64,000 nucleotides of DNA from Erpobdella octoculata (Eukaryota; Annelida; Clitellata; Hirudinida; Erpobdellidae). This document shows positions 11,046 through 22,600 of the stretch, piece by piece; position 1 is the first letter of the stretch, and each line of letters starts with the position of its first letter. The notes beneath the pieces are model-generated. The model ran no database searches, had not been told where the DNA came from, and saw only the letters and a list, made by a program, of their open reading frames with translations. The stretch spans positions 24,469,663 to 24,533,662 of the forward strand of contig OZ022242.1 of NCBI GenBank assembly GCA_963978895.1, written 5' to 3'. The position numbers and the translations under genes were made by a program.

Positions 11046-11047
<2 letters not shown>

Positions 11048-11147
11048 AGATCCATTTCCTTTTCTGTAACTTCAGTTTGTATATATGTATATATAGGAAA
11101 CCTTTTCCTATTTTGTATCCTCAGTTCACTAAAAGAGGTAGATAGTC

Positions 11148-11306
11148 TCGAACTCCGCCTCGCTAATTGCGAGCCAGTCCCAATCCTGGAGAAAGGAGGA
11201 GGGAAAAGTAAAAAGGATCAAATTCTGATCCACGACAGGAAGTACATAAGTGCTCCCTACATACAGCCATTAGTCTTAAAACACCTGGTGTAAAGGACTA
11301 TAAACT

Positions 11307-11340
<34 letters not shown>
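11148..11340 (+). mobile_element. poly-A SINE-like retroposon, copy 1
   Basis: About 190 bp starting TCGAACTCCGCCTCGC and ending in a run of about 29 A. It is flanked by an 11-bp TSD GGTAGATAGTC at 11137-11147 and 11341-11351. A second copy is at 20961-21141. The long TSD and poly-A point to LINE-driven retroposition. No clear pol III boxes are seen, so it could also be the 3' end of a LINE. Confidence 0.85.
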
Positions 11341-11342
<2 letters not shown>

Positions 11343-11351
11343 TAGATAGTC

Positions 11352-11446
11352 AAGTTGAGTTAGTGAAGTTGAGTTAGGTAAGTTGAGTTAGTGAAGTTGA
11401 GTTAGGTAAGTTGAGTTAGTGAAGTTGAGTTGGTCAAGTAAAGTTA
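11352..11446 (+). repeat. 14-bp minisatellite
   Basis: Repeats of AAGTTGAGTTAGTG alternating with AAGTTGAGTTAGGT, about seven units, just after the SINE TSD. Confidence 0.85.
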
Positions 11447-11677
11447 GTCTGTTCGTGTGATCTAGATTTAGAGTCTTAGAGAATAGACTCTGTAGTTAAA
11501 CAAGTTGAGAAAAGTTATCTAATAGAATCAAAAGAGTTGTCAGAATCAAGAGATTTCTGAAACGTGAGATATAATTAGATTGAGTCAACGCGAAAGAAGT
11601 ACTAAGCCGGAATTATAATTCGAGACATTGTGCTATAAATAATTTCAAGCTTTAACGTTACGAATTGCAACGTTTAC

Positions 11678-11840
11678 AGTCACACCCTTTATATTAACAA
11701 GAAAGTTGCTTCAGGATTGATTTGTGTGGTACATGTAGATGTGTGATATATAATGGTGGAAATTTATTCTTTCTCTCATAATTGGCCATTTTTAAAAACA
11801 ATCCTGAAACAACTTTCCTGTCAATATAAAAAGTGTGATC
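11678..11840. repeat. imperfect inverted repeat, 45-bp arms
   Basis: AGTCACACCCTTTATATT...GGATTGATTT (11678-11723) is the reverse complement, with few mismatches, of 11796-11840. The loop is about 72 bp. It may be a small foldback transposon or the stem of a MITE; no flanking TSD was found. Confidence 0.65.
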
Positions 11841-12560
11841 AGACGTTATTTTCTACTTTTTAGCAGGTTTTTGACAATGCAAAACCTCTTTCAAGAAGTT
11901 GCTTCTTTTTCTAGAAATTGTTTTCAATTACTCTAATTTTAACTTTTTAGCACTCGTTTCAAAGAAGTTATGTCGAAAACAGAATGTTAGATTAGGTGAT
12001 TGCGATTAAGATTGCGACTTTTTGTAGACCACCCTCTTCCACCCATTTTGCTGCTTTTAAGTATATATTTTTCGTATCGTATGTTCAGGGATGACTGCAC
12101 GACGACAGCAGTGGTAATTAAAGTGATAAAATGGCGGCAGATTGCCTACAACATTTCAATTGCACTAATAGGCTAAGAGCGATTCAGCTATATTATAGAG
12201 ATTAGTGATCGAAACATAGGAATTTTTAAGTCGCTGCGACCAGAGTAAACTAACTACATCATTTCAACTGTTGTGACAAACAAATCCTGTTCAAATCATT
12301 ATCCAAACCTAAGTAGATAGATACCTAATTTCAGCTCGCTAATTTCACCACAAACCAAAATTGAGTCTTGTCATACCTCGGCAAGGTGACGCATCGGTCC
12401 AGAAACCGAGAAAGTGAAAGTCGTGGTTCGACTCCTGGGGTCGGCAATTTGGGATCGAGCTCAAATTTTAATAGAAACTGTTGTTTTCCGACTTAGGACT
12501 GTCTGCAAATTTTCAGCTTGCTACGATATCAGAAAGTTGGTAAAATTAACGATAGCAGAT
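11841..12560. other. no gene recognised; tRNA-like motif inside
   Basis: No coding similarity seen, nor in 11447-11677. At about 12385-12455 there is a B-box match (GGTTCGACTCC at 12426-12436), but the T-arm does not pair and no convincing A box is present, so a tRNA gene is not called. Confidence 0.4.
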
Positions 12561-13078
12561 TTTGTGAATTATATATAAACGGAAGCAAGCTAATATAAGG
12601 AAGTTGCTTCAAAAATGATTGTCTGTATGTCTTTTATGCATTGCTACACCATTCATGCGATTGTAATGAAATTTTCACACAACCTTGAGAGTCAATGGGA
12701 GTAAATTACTGTGGAAAAAAATTTAAATCGGTCACAAAATGAACGAAGCCGGAAAGCGAGCGGAAACGGGAATTAAAAAATGAGCAAAAACGGAAACGGC
12801 AAAACAAGCGGGAACGAAAAGCAACTGAAAGCAAAAGAGCGTGCTGAAAAAGGAAAGCGACCGGAAACGGGGAAGCAAGCGAGAGCGAAAAAGTGACCGG
12901 GAGCGGGAAAGCGTCCAGTATCGAGAAAGTGACCGGGAGCGGGAAAGCGACCGGGAGCAGGAAAGCGACCGGGATCGAGAAAGCGACCGGGAATGGAGAG
13001 CAAGCGGGGAAGGAAACGGGAGCGAGAAAGATGAATATTAGAAAAACCTCTAAAAGCCCGGGTAACGCCGGGCACCCC
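12560..13078 (+). mobile_element. non-autonomous Helitron, degenerate
   Basis: Shares its interior (TTTTATGCATTGCTACACCA and TTTTCACACAA...TTGAGAGTCAA) with the Helitron at 15348-16395, followed by the same 18-bp minisatellite and a 3' hairpin CCCGGGTAACGCCGGG. The final CTAG is mutated (GATA). The 5' end near ATTATATATAAA is approximate. Confidence 0.65.
12880..13035 (+). repeat. 18-bp minisatellite (GACCGGGAGCGGGAAAGC)n
   Basis: Imperfect tandem units of GCGACCGGGAGCGGGAAA, far richer in GC than the surroundings. The stop-free Arg-Glu-Ser/Arg-Ser frames over it are a by-product of the 18-bp period. Confidence 0.85.
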
Positions 13079-13907
13079 GATATTAAATCATAAATAGAAT
13101 CGAAATCTAAAGAAACTAGTAGATGGTGAGAAAGACATCCATATTCTACAACCTCCAACCAAGCGGTTACAAACTTATGACTCGTCAGATTCGAAAGATG
13201 AAATACTTGTCAGAAAAGCCAGTTCAAATTCTCTTTTTCAACGATGCAAAACAAAACCTGAAATTGAACTAACTAAATTTACGTTTAATGGTGGCATTTG
13301 GCATTGACACGAAAAAGTACTAGGGATAGACTTGTGGGTGGGTCAGGGAATTTAACCCCCCTAGCAAAAAGGCGACCCCCTATGGAAATATAAAATGTGT
13401 GCTAGGTGTCGAGGTTGAGCCCTCTTGAACCCCCCTGTAACAAAATCTCACTTTACTGTGATATTACAGTATAGATTCATTGCTAATTGCTAAAACTATG
13501 GGATCTACTATTGTAGCAAAGTTCTGTGTTAAGTTACTTTAACTTACTTATTGTTGAAAAGTTGGTTTCTCCGTTGAAATCGCTGTTTATATCCGAGCAT
13601 ATATTCACTTCTTAAAACAAACCATACCAGGTTCCATAGAAAATTTTTATTTGAATAATCCGCCATACGTTTCCTATACTTCGTCCAATTCAAATAATGA
13701 TTAACGAATTGTACACCGGACGGCTGGCTATCATATTTTTTACAAAAACATTACCAAATATGGTCTTATCGTTTCAATGGGTTAACAAACAGTTTTACAA
13801 AAACACGCTAATTATTTCATGACCAAATATTGTCTTAAATTTGTCTTAAAACAGAAGGCTGATTTCTTTGAACTGTGTAAACGTTTTAATCAGACTTTAT
13901 ACGATAA
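13079..13907. other. no feature recognised
   Basis: AT-rich sequence without recognisable coding similarity, repeats or RNA genes on either strand. Confidence 0.4.
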
Positions 13908-14135
13908 CTAGCTGGGTTACCCGGCGTTGCCCGGGGATTTTAAAGGCTTTTTATCGTTTTCTCTCTGGCTCCCGTTTCCTTAACCGCTTGCTTTCCCGTT
14001 CCAGGTCGCTTTCTCACTCCTGGTCGCATTTCTGCTCACGGTCGCTTTTCCGGCCCCGATCTCTTTTACTTTTCCCGATCCCGGTTGCTTTTACGCTTTA
14101 CCGCTCCAGCTTGCTCTTCTTTTCGCTCTTCCGAT
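13908..14135 (-). mobile_element. Helitron 3' end (minus) with minisatellite
   Basis: Minus strand ends CCCCGGGCAACGCCGGG (hairpin) followed by TAACCCAGCTAG and T: a standard Helitron 3' terminus (CTAG at 13908-13911, A|T target). Upstream on that strand are degenerate 18-bp minisatellite units. The 5' end was not found. Confidence 0.75.
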
Positions 14136-14748
14136 CCTCCATTAAATTTTGGGCTTTCCCAATGTGGCTTAGATGGGCTGTAGCGGAATGCTGTGCACAG
14201 TCATCAAAATTGATCTGTTCTCTCGTTAACACTTTGTTGTTTGGTTTGCTCGTTTAGTTACGTCTGAACTTCCTCAATTTTAATTAGTGTTCTTTAATGT
14301 ATTGGTTCCACTCTGCAAGTGTGATCTTCTGCAAAGGCTTATTATGATTGACTGAAGCTGAAAAAAAAAGAATTTATTAGTTAACGGCTGCAATAATGTT
14401 AAAATCCGCTCATATATCTCAACAGGTTATATTTATTTTAAATACTTGTAAGATTATAAATGCTTACAATAGATTTATCACACACTGTTCAACAGCTGCT
14501 TTTCGTAAAATCGCTAGTCTTAGTTTTTTGAGTTGTTCTTAGTTTTTAAGTGTCATGTCTACAGAAAGCATATAACGCTACATGTGGCATGTTAATAAAT
14601 GTTGACCCGTGGCTTTGAAAAATGTGATATAAAACACAGATTGAAATAAAACATGAAGTAATAATAATATTAAAAACCTTCAAAGCATTAACTTAATGAA
14701 TTTTCTGAGAGTTTTCTGAGATCATCAATTTGGAACAATCGAAGAGTA
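14136..14748. other. no feature recognised
   Basis: No coding region or repeat recognised. It may contain diverged upstream parts of the hAT-like gene that follows, or the Helitron 5' end. Confidence 0.35.
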
Positions 14749-15226
14749 CCACTTTTATTTAGCAAATGATGCAATTATAAATTGAACAAAACAGTGGCCC
14801 GATAACGAAATTGATAGGATGCTTTTTGGTGACTGGGAAGTTGTGGAATTGTCAATATTATTAAATCTACCTCCAAAAGATATAGTTTCTGAATTCCGAG
14901 AATACAAATCGAACCCCAAAAGGGTTGGTAAATTACTCAAATGTCTAATGCAGAATATTAAGTTATATCGAGTTTCTTCTGCAGAATGCGATCGTTGGTT
15001 TAGCGCAATGAATTTGCAACACACCAGTACCCGCAACAGTCTTCAGGTGGCCACTGTTAGCTCACTTCTAATGGTGCAAATAAATAGGCTACCGCTGTCT
15101 GTATGGGATGTCAAACCATCTGTTATCAGCTGGTTAAAAGCAGGCACACATGCTGCTACTGACAAACCCACAGGAAAAAGGCCACTGAGAAAACCGTTTC
15201 TCATAAGTCAAAGTTATTTGGCATAA
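14749..15226 (+). pseudogene. hAT-type transposase C-terminal region
   Basis: The open part (14819-15226) reads SSAECDRWFSAMNLQHTSTRNSL, the hAT C-terminal dimerisation motif (A-E-C-E-R-x-F-S-x-M-N... R-N-x-L), then WLKAGTHAATD, as in KIAA1586-like hAT proteins. The N-terminal zinc finger and DDE residues are absent, so it is a 5'-truncated relic. Confidence 0.78.
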
Positions 15227-15628
15227 CAAACAGTGTTTGAAAAAATTAAAATTTTCTAATCTACCTAATATTCATTTAAACTTGAAGTTGCATTTAAATA
15301 TAATTATTGTAATTTATGTGTTTAAACTTGAAAATTATATTTAATTATCTATATATATAAAAATGAATGTTTGTATATATGTATATATGTTAATGGCGTT
15401 TATGCATTGCTACACCATTCATCCGATCGTAATGAAATTTTCACACAATCTTGAGAGTCAAGGGGAATCAAATATAGAAATTTTTTTTTGAAATCCGTCA
15501 CAAAATGAGCGGAGCGGAGCGGGTGAGCGAGCCGGAACTATATATATATATGTATGTGCGTATGTATGTGTGTATGTATGTATGTGTATGTGCATGTATG
15601 TGTGTCTGTGTCTGTGTTTATGTATGTA

Positions 15629-15892
15629 CTAGCGGAGTACCCGGCGTTGCCCGGGTTTTTTAGAGGTTTTTCTAATGTTTGTCTCTTTCTCTCCCATTTC
15701 CTTTCCCACCTGCTTTCCCACTCCTGTTCGCTTTCCCGTTTTCGGTCGTTTTCCCGCTGCCAGTCGCATTCCCGCTCCCGCTCGCTGTCCGTTCCGTGTC
15801 GCATTTCCGCTCCCACTCGCTGTCCGTTCCGGGTCGCTTTCCCGTTTCTATAATAGACAAACTAACCCACAAACATTCATATATATATATAG
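15629..15892 (-). mobile_element. mini-Helitron nested in a Helitron
   Basis: Minus strand: 5' end CTATATATATATATGAATG (first base imperfect), minisatellite-like GGGAAAGC units, and 3' end CCCGGGCAACGCCGGG, TACTCCG, CTAG|T at 15629-15632. Only about 264 bp, so it is a minimal mobile unit inside the plus-strand Helitron. Confidence 0.75.
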
Positions 15893-15957
15893 TCTTAGCA
15901 AATCTATTTTACGTTTTATAGGCTAACAGAAGTTATGAAAGAATGGAAAAGAGAAAA

Positions 15958-16318
15958 TGAGCGTGAACGGGGACGGGAACGGGAGAGCAACCGTGACCGG
16001 GAATGGGAGAGCAAGCATGACCGGGAACGGGAGAGCAAGCGTGAGCGGGAACGGGAAAGCGACCGGGAACGGGAAAGCGACCGGGAACGGGAAAGCGACC
16101 GGGAACGGGAAAGCGACCGGGAACGGGAAAGCGACCGGGAACGCGGAAAGCGACCGGGAACGCGGAAAGCGACTGGAATCGGGAGAGCAAGCTTGGAAGG
16201 AAACGCGAGCAAGAGAGAAAATCGATAACAAAACTTCTGAGCGGGAAAGCGACCGGTAGCTGGAAAACGACCGAGAGCGGAAAAGCGACCGGGAACGCGA
16301 CGAAAACGGGAAAGTGGA
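15958..16318 (+). repeat. 18-bp minisatellite (GCGACCGGGAACGGGAAA)n
   Basis: Near-perfect tandem units between about 16056 and 16145, degenerating on both sides. Same unit as in 12880-13035 and, reversed, in 13950-14110 and 48322-48410. Confidence 0.88.
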
Positions 16319-16599
16319 GAAGGAAACGGGAGCGAGAGGGACAAACATTAGAAAAACCTCTAAAAGCCCCGGGCAACGCCGGGTAACCCCGCTAGTAATT
16401 ATAATAAATTATAAAAAATCAAAGGTGTTTGTTGTAATAGAATTACATGATGGCATTAATGATTAATATTTAAGTGAAAAAACCATCTCATGGTGTTACG
16501 ATGCAAAATGAAAATGTAAAAACAGTACGAGCAATGCGATGTATATGAGCGGGAATTTTTCAAAGTAAAAAAGGTCTGATCCCCATGCCAAAATTTTAC

Positions 16600-16790
16600 A
16601 AATCCAGCCCTGAAAAGTACTCTCGGCTACAGCAAAGTTGGCAAATAAATACATCACCTGCCACTACTGTTCCATGCGAACGTTTGTTCAGTGTGTCCGG
16701 TAACATAGTAAACAAATAAAGAACATTACAAGACGATATAACCAATTTGAACTAATTTGTCTGTTCGAGCAAGTGGCTTAAATTAGATTT
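16600..16790 (+). pseudogene. hAT transposase C-terminal fragment
   Basis: Reads YSRLQQSWQINTSPATTVPCERLFSVSGNIV, matching the hAT dimerisation block (P-A-T-S-x-P-x-E-R-x-F-S-x-x-G). It is interrupted by a stop soon after. A different hAT family from 14749-15226. Confidence 0.78.
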
Positions 16791-16978
16791 GTAACTATAA
16801 ACTATGAAATTTGTAGCCATAAACAATGTTAAGAACTTAAAATCAATGCTATATAAAGTACTGAGTTTGTGAAATAAAAATGCTACCTAATTATATTGCG
16901 TTAAAATCACGATTAACTGTCGATTACAATTTCTAATCGTTCGATTAACTTCGATTACTTTTTTAGTAGAGCAGCTCT

Positions 16979-16992
16979 AATATATATATATG

Positions 16993-17089
<97 letters not shown>

Positions 17090-17105
17090 TAAATATATAT
17101 ATATA
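16979..17105. repeat. (TA)n microsatellite
   Basis: TA tract with a TGTA interruption near 16990 and a TATAAATATAAATA tail. Confidence 0.95.
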
Positions 17106-17140
17106 ACATATATAATCTTAATCATTATGAATGTATTCAT

Positions 17141-17579
<439 letters not shown>

Positions 17580-17639
17580 CTTTGAGACATGCTCTAAGAA
17601 ATACTCTTTTGTTAATGTGCTAATTCTTTGATAATTTCG

Positions 17640-17883
17640 GTTCTTTCTGTTCGTTTACTTTTCCCGTTTTACTTTTGACACGGATGATGGCTGACATAGC
17701 TGAAACGGTCCGTCGGTCTGACAATAAAAGTTTAATGGAAAAGTTTTTGGCTAATTGTAGTCTGGAACAGCGACGTTTATACCGAAAAGTCGAGAATTTG
17801 GCTCGAAAAGTTGTTTCTGCCAAATGGCGAGTTGTATTTCTTAGAGCATGTCTCAACGATAAATTGATTCCACAGTTTATTCG

Positions 17884-17884
<1 letters not shown>
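17640..17884 (+). mobile_element. PLE-C terminal segment with degenerate hammerhead
   Basis: Contains a hammerhead-like motif at about 17681-17714 (CGGATGA, T, GGCT..AGCT-like stem, GAA, palindrome ACGGTCCGT, then C) whose core U4 is G and whose stem I does not pair. It then encodes LARKVVSAKWRVVFLRACLND and KLIPQFIRN before (TA)n. Confidence 0.72.

Positions 17885-17965
<81 letters not shown>
17885..17965. repeat. (TA)n microsatellite
   Basis: TA tract between the PLE-C terminal segment and the start of PLE-B. Confidence 0.96.
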
Positions 17966-17969
<4 letters not shown>

Positions 17970-18880
17970 TTTTCAATTACATCTCTCGTCATTTCAAATG
18001 GACAAACGGGCTTTAAAAACTTTTTGAGAAAGATGACCAACGTTAAGTGGTCAATTGTGTTCAATAGAGCCTGTTTAAAAAATATTTTTTCAAAATATGT
18101 TAAAAATTACTAAAGCTCTAAGAAGGCACGCCTAGACCAAGCCCCTCAGTTTGCAGATCAATTTATTAGCGCCGAGCTAACAAATGCAAAAGAGAAGTTA
18201 GCTGAAATGAACCGAGAATACGACCAATATTTGCAACAGTTGTCCGAACTTAACGACGAAGAAATGCGTCATTGGCTTGAATCATTCAACACTAAATATA
18301 ACACAAAAAAGAGAAACGTTATAGTTGATAAGTTGTCTCGACTTTACGGTGGACAATATCTCATGAAAAGTGATGTCTGTCATTACGTTAATATGTCAAA
18401 ACACTTACTAACTAAAGACCAGATAGAATTCTTGCAAATGGGCTTCAATTGCCACGCCGGGGATCGATATGATCGTCCTCAAAAGGAGACAGAACTCGAA
18501 GTTCTATACGAGCAGATCACACGCTAAAGCACAGATCTACATGTATTTGTTAAAAAAAGCTCAAAGGCGTCTTTAATTGCTGAAAGTTATATTCATAGAA
18601 ATAAAAAAAAACATTTCTTCCACAACATTTAGCTGTAGCTACTAAAGTGCTAAGAACCAACAATGAAATCGTTTTGCGGAAAGCGGAAAAGTTGTCGACA
18701 TACGTTATATTAGACAAAACAAATTACTATAACAAGTTAAATACACTTCTTTCTGACGAAACCAAATTTTCAAAGATAAAAAAAATCCGACTCCTTCAAT
18801 AGAAAAGAAAGTAAATACACTCATTGCGACTCTCAACTCCGGTCTGAAGAACAATAAAATCGAGCAAATAGTAGCAGTGT
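17966..18880 (+). pseudogene. PLE-B 5' part: terminal segment and N-terminal domain
   Basis: Begins TTTTTCAATTACATCTCTCG, repeated at the far end of PLE-B (26282). It then encodes KWSIVFNRACLK, and in an open piece (18207-18527) a domain with SKHLLTKDQIEFLQMGFNC and QKETELEVLYEQI, the conserved N-terminal domain of PLE proteins. Decayed coding after it matches the PLE-A RT N terminus ([19 protein letters not shown]). Similarity stops near 18880, before RT motif A. Confidence 0.78.
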
Positions 18881-19011
18881 TGTTTCAGTTAGGGTTTTTC
18901 AGTTAGAGTATTAGTTAAAGTTAATCAATTTAATATTTTTTAGTTAGTATTACAGTTAAAGTTGATTTTATTCATATTTTCCAGTTAATATTAGAATTAA
19001 TATTTTTTCAG

Positions 19012-19310
19012 TTATTGACTATTACAGTTAGTATAACAGTTATTAATATTCAAAACAGGAAAACAAAATGGATATCGATTCAAGAATTTATTTTCATGCA
19101 GAAAACGTATAGTTATTTTAGTTAATAAAAATTTTTTTTTCATTTTAACAAATGTCCGTAGTTCTAAATTTTGTGTAAGTCTGTTTCTTTTTCCATGAAT
19201 CAAATCTCCACACACAGAAAAAACCCTCTTAACGTAAGACTGTGATATCAAAGCTTGTGCCATTTCAGCTAAAATTTGATATTTAGCTTCTACTCCAGGA
19301 GCTGTCTAAA
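19012..19310 (-). pseudogene. hAT transposase C-terminal fragment
   Basis: Minus strand reads AKYQILAEMAQALISQ, SYVKRVFSVCGDLIHGKRNRL, the hAT dimerisation motif (R-V-F-S-x-x-G-D-x-x-x-x-K-R-N-R-L). No DDE part is present. Confidence 0.82.
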
Positions 19311-20960
19311 AATCAAATCCATTACTTTTTTCATATGCTATAGAAGCTGTCCGAATGGATGAGAGCTCTGCTCAGATCTCTTCGAAAAAAGAGGGTTTTG
19401 GGACATGGCGCTGCACACAATGCTGAATCTTTAAAAAGTTTTTTATTGCGGTTTTTTGTGGAGACATACACTTAGCGTATTCGGACTCCATTTCATTCAC
19501 GAACAAATGAAAGTGCAAACTTAAAGACATGAAACTGAAAAAAATTGAAAAAAAAAAACCGCCGGAGATATTCGACGTCGACTCCGCAAGCGAAATTATC
19601 CAAAATTAAAAAAAAACGCCATCTTTGAACGCCTATAAATCAATATCCGGAATACAAACTCGAAAAAATTTTCCCCTATCAGATGGTCCCATTCAAGGGT
19701 TGTTTTCTCATGTAGAGTGCAGCTCCGTTTCGCCTAATAGGGGGGGGGGGCTGTAGCGTTGCACAAATAAAAGTGCCGAATCCGGGGTACCCATTTTCGA
19801 GCGCTCATAACTCCAGAACCGGAAATTACGTGACCCTGCGATTCAAACTTTAATTAGGGCTCATGCACCCCTATGTGGTTCCGCAGATATTCGACGTCGA
19901 ATCCGCAAGCGTTTATAGCCCAAAAGCGGAAGTGGGCGTTGTCGCACAGTTTTTCGGTCGGCAGCGGAAAAATCTCAATACCTGTAAAATCTCAAGTGGC
20001 TGACTATTACCATTTCTGAGAAATCGCGATTTCCGTGCTCGGATTCCTATCCCTCCTGGCTCACGTTCCGATTCAACTATAGCGGACTCGCCCGCACATC
20101 GCACCTGAAGTCCTTCACACTTGGCGTAATTGACTTAATTCCATTCACGAATAAACAAAAGAGCAAACATACAGACCTTTTCACTCTACTTATACAAAAT
20201 TAAAAAAACCGCAATTTTTGAACGCCCATAAATCCATATCCGAAAAACGAATTCGAATTTTTTTTTCATTAGATGATCCTATTCAGGGGTCGTCTTCTCA
20301 TGTAAAGTGCAGCTTTGTTTCGCCTGATGGGGTGGCTGTAGCGTTGGACAAAAAATATTGCCGAATCCGGGGTACCCATTTTCGAGCGCTTATAACTCCG
20401 GAACAGTAAATCACGTGACACTGCAATTTTAACTTTTGTTAGGGCTCATAAACCCCTATGTTGCTTTCAGGTTTGGTTTTCAGGGTCACGTGGTTCCGGA
20501 GATATTCGACATCGAATCCGCAAGCGTTTATAGCCCAAAAGCGAAAGTGGGCGTGGTTGCACAAACTTCCGGTCAGTACCGGAAGTAGGTCTCATTGACC
20601 CTCCTGTACCTGTAAAATCTCAGGTCGCTGGCTATCACCGTTTCTGAGAAATCGCAATTTCCGTGTTCAGATTGCTATTCCTTCCGGCTACGGTGTCGAG
20701 TTCAACTATAGCGGACTCGACCGCGCATCGCACCTGAAGTCTTTTACACTTGCGTATTCGGACTCGATTCCATTCACGAATAAATGAGATTGCAAACTTA
20801 CAGACAAGAAACTGAAAATAATTGAAAAAAACCGCCATCTTTGAACGCCCATAAATCCATATCCGGAATACAAATTCCAAAAATTCTTCTCCGGTCAGAT
20901 GGTCCCATTCATGGGTCGTACCTGAAGTCTTTTACACTCGGCGTATTCGAACTCGATTCC

Positions 20961-21141
20961 AACTCCGCCTCGCTAATTGCGAGCCAGTCCCAAGCCTGGA
21001 TGAAGGAGGAGGGACAGTTAAAAGGATCAAACTTTGATCCACGACAGGAAGTACTTATGTGCTTCCTACATACAGCCAATTCAGTCTTAAAACACTTGGT
21101 GTAAAGGACTATAAACTATCATAAAAAAAAAAAAAAAAAAA
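20961..21141 (+). mobile_element. poly-A SINE-like retroposon, copy 2
   Basis: Same element as 11148-11340 (AACTCCGCCTCGCTAATTGC ... CTATAAACTAT then poly-A). It has a perfect 12-bp TSD GAACTCGATTCC at 20949-20960 and 21142-21153, inside a satellite unit. Confidence 0.9.
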
Positions 21142-21906
21142 GAACTCGATTCCATTCACGAATAAACGAAAGAGCCAATTTACAGACCATTTCACTCTGC
21201 TTATCCAAATTTGAAAAAAATATATCTTTGAACGCCCATAAATCCATATCCAAAAAACGAATTCAAAAATTGTTTTTCTCATCAGATAGTCCCCTTCAGG
21301 GGTCGTCTTCTCATGTAGAGTGCATCTCCATTTCGTCTGATGGGTGGCTGTAGCGTGGGTGATAAAAAGTGTTCCAAATCTGAAGTACCGATTTTCGAGC
21401 GCTCATAACTCCGGGCGGAAGTCACGTGACTCTGCTATTTAAACTCGAGTTGTGGCTCATAGACCCCTATGTTCCTTTGAGTTTGTTATTTCAAGGTCAC
21501 GTGGTTCCGGAGATATTCGACGTCGAATCCGCAAGCGTTTATAGTCCAAAAGCAAAAAAAACCGCTATCTTTTAATGCCCATAAATCCATATCCGGGACC
21601 GGATAACAAATTCAAAACATTTTTCCCCGTCAGATGGTCCCGTTCAGGGGTCGTCTTTTCGTGTAAAGTGCAGCTCCGTTTCGCCTGATGCGGGGGCTGT
21701 ACCCATTTTCGAGCGCTCATAACTTTGGAACCGAAAATCACGTGACCCTACGATTCAAATTCCAGTGAGGGCTCATTGACCCCTTTGTTTTTTTAGTTTG
21801 GGTTTTCAAGGTCACTTGATTCCAGAGATATTCGACGTCGACTCCGCAAACGTTTATTGTCCAAAAGCGAAAAAAACGCCATTTTTGAACGCCTATTAAT
21901 CCATAT

Positions 21907-22080
21907 TATTATAGAGGTTTTTTATATAGCGCTTTTTTACAAAATAAAAGTCACAAAAGCGCACTGCACAATTAAGTAGAAGAGAACAAATATGTCTTGA
22001 GCCGTTCACGAAAGACACTAAAAGGCATCGTTGCCTCTCTTAGAGCGGGGGAAGGCTATTCCAGGCCACAGGACCAGCCA
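21907..22080. mobile_element. unclassified insertion in satellite unit
   Basis: About 170 bp breaking the satellite between CCATAT and ATATCCGG. It contains the hairpin GCGCTTTT...AAAAGCGC near its left end and GGAAGGCTATTCCAGGCCAC near the right. CATAT on both sides may be a TSD. The family is not recognised. Confidence 0.5.
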
Positions 22081-22600
22081 CATATCCGGAATACAAATTC
22101 GAAAAATTCCTCCCTTATCAGTTGGTCCCATTTAGGAGTCATCTTTTTGTGTAGAGTGCAGCTCTGTTTCGCCTGATGGGGTGGCTAAAGCGTTGGACAA
22201 AAAATAGTGCCGAATCTGGGGTACTCATTTTCGAGCGCTCATAACTCCGGAACCGGGAATTACGTAAATTTGCAATATAAACTTGAGTTAGGGCTCATGC
22301 ACTCCTACGTTCTTTTTTAGTTTGGTTTTTCAAGGTCACGTGGTTCCGGAGATATTCGACGTCGAATCCGCAAACGCTTATAGTCCAAAAGCGGAAGTGG
22401 GCGTAGTCGCACAGACCTTTGCTCGGAATTGAAAGTGGGTCTCATTGATTCTCCTGTACCTGTAAAATCTCAGGTCGCTGGCGATTACCGTTTCTGAGAA
22501 ATCGCAATTTCCGTGCTCGGATTCCTATCCCTCCTGGCTTCGATGTCGGGTTCAACTATAGCGGACTCGCCAGCGCATCACAACTGAAGTCCTCTACAAG

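Larger units (their letters stand above)
15348..16395 (+). mobile_element. non-autonomous Helitron
   Basis: Starts A|TCTATATATATAAAAATGAA and ends with hairpin CCCGGGCAACGCCGGG, TAACCCCG, CTAG|T: standard Helitron termini inserted between A and T. It carries no gene. The interior holds the block shared with 12560-13078, a nested minus-strand Helitron (15629-15892) and the 18-bp minisatellite. It would rely on Rep/helicase in trans. Confidence 0.85.
19555..22600 (+). repeat. satellite-like array, ~600-bp unit
   Basis: The block GAACGCCCATAAATCCATATCC recurs at about 19630, 20220, 20846, 21232, 21575 and 21890, each followed by GTGCAGCTCCGTTTCGCCTGATG, GAGCGCTCATAACTCC and GAGATATTCGACGTCGAATC. 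The first units are about 600 bp; later ones are shortened to about 330 bp by internal loss. Units are diverged, so the array is old. A SINE and another small insert interrupt it. No coding function seen. Confidence 0.85.

Noticed and set aside
12385..12455. Possible tRNA gene with B box GGTTCGACTCC
   Set aside because: T-arm bases do not pair and no proper A box or acceptor stem was found.
15916..16376. Arg/Ser-rich frames resembling SR splicing proteins (SRSRSLSRSR on the minus strand, RERESDRE on the plus strand)
   Set aside because: Produced by the 18-bp Helitron minisatellite; six frames are open equally and there is no RRM domain.
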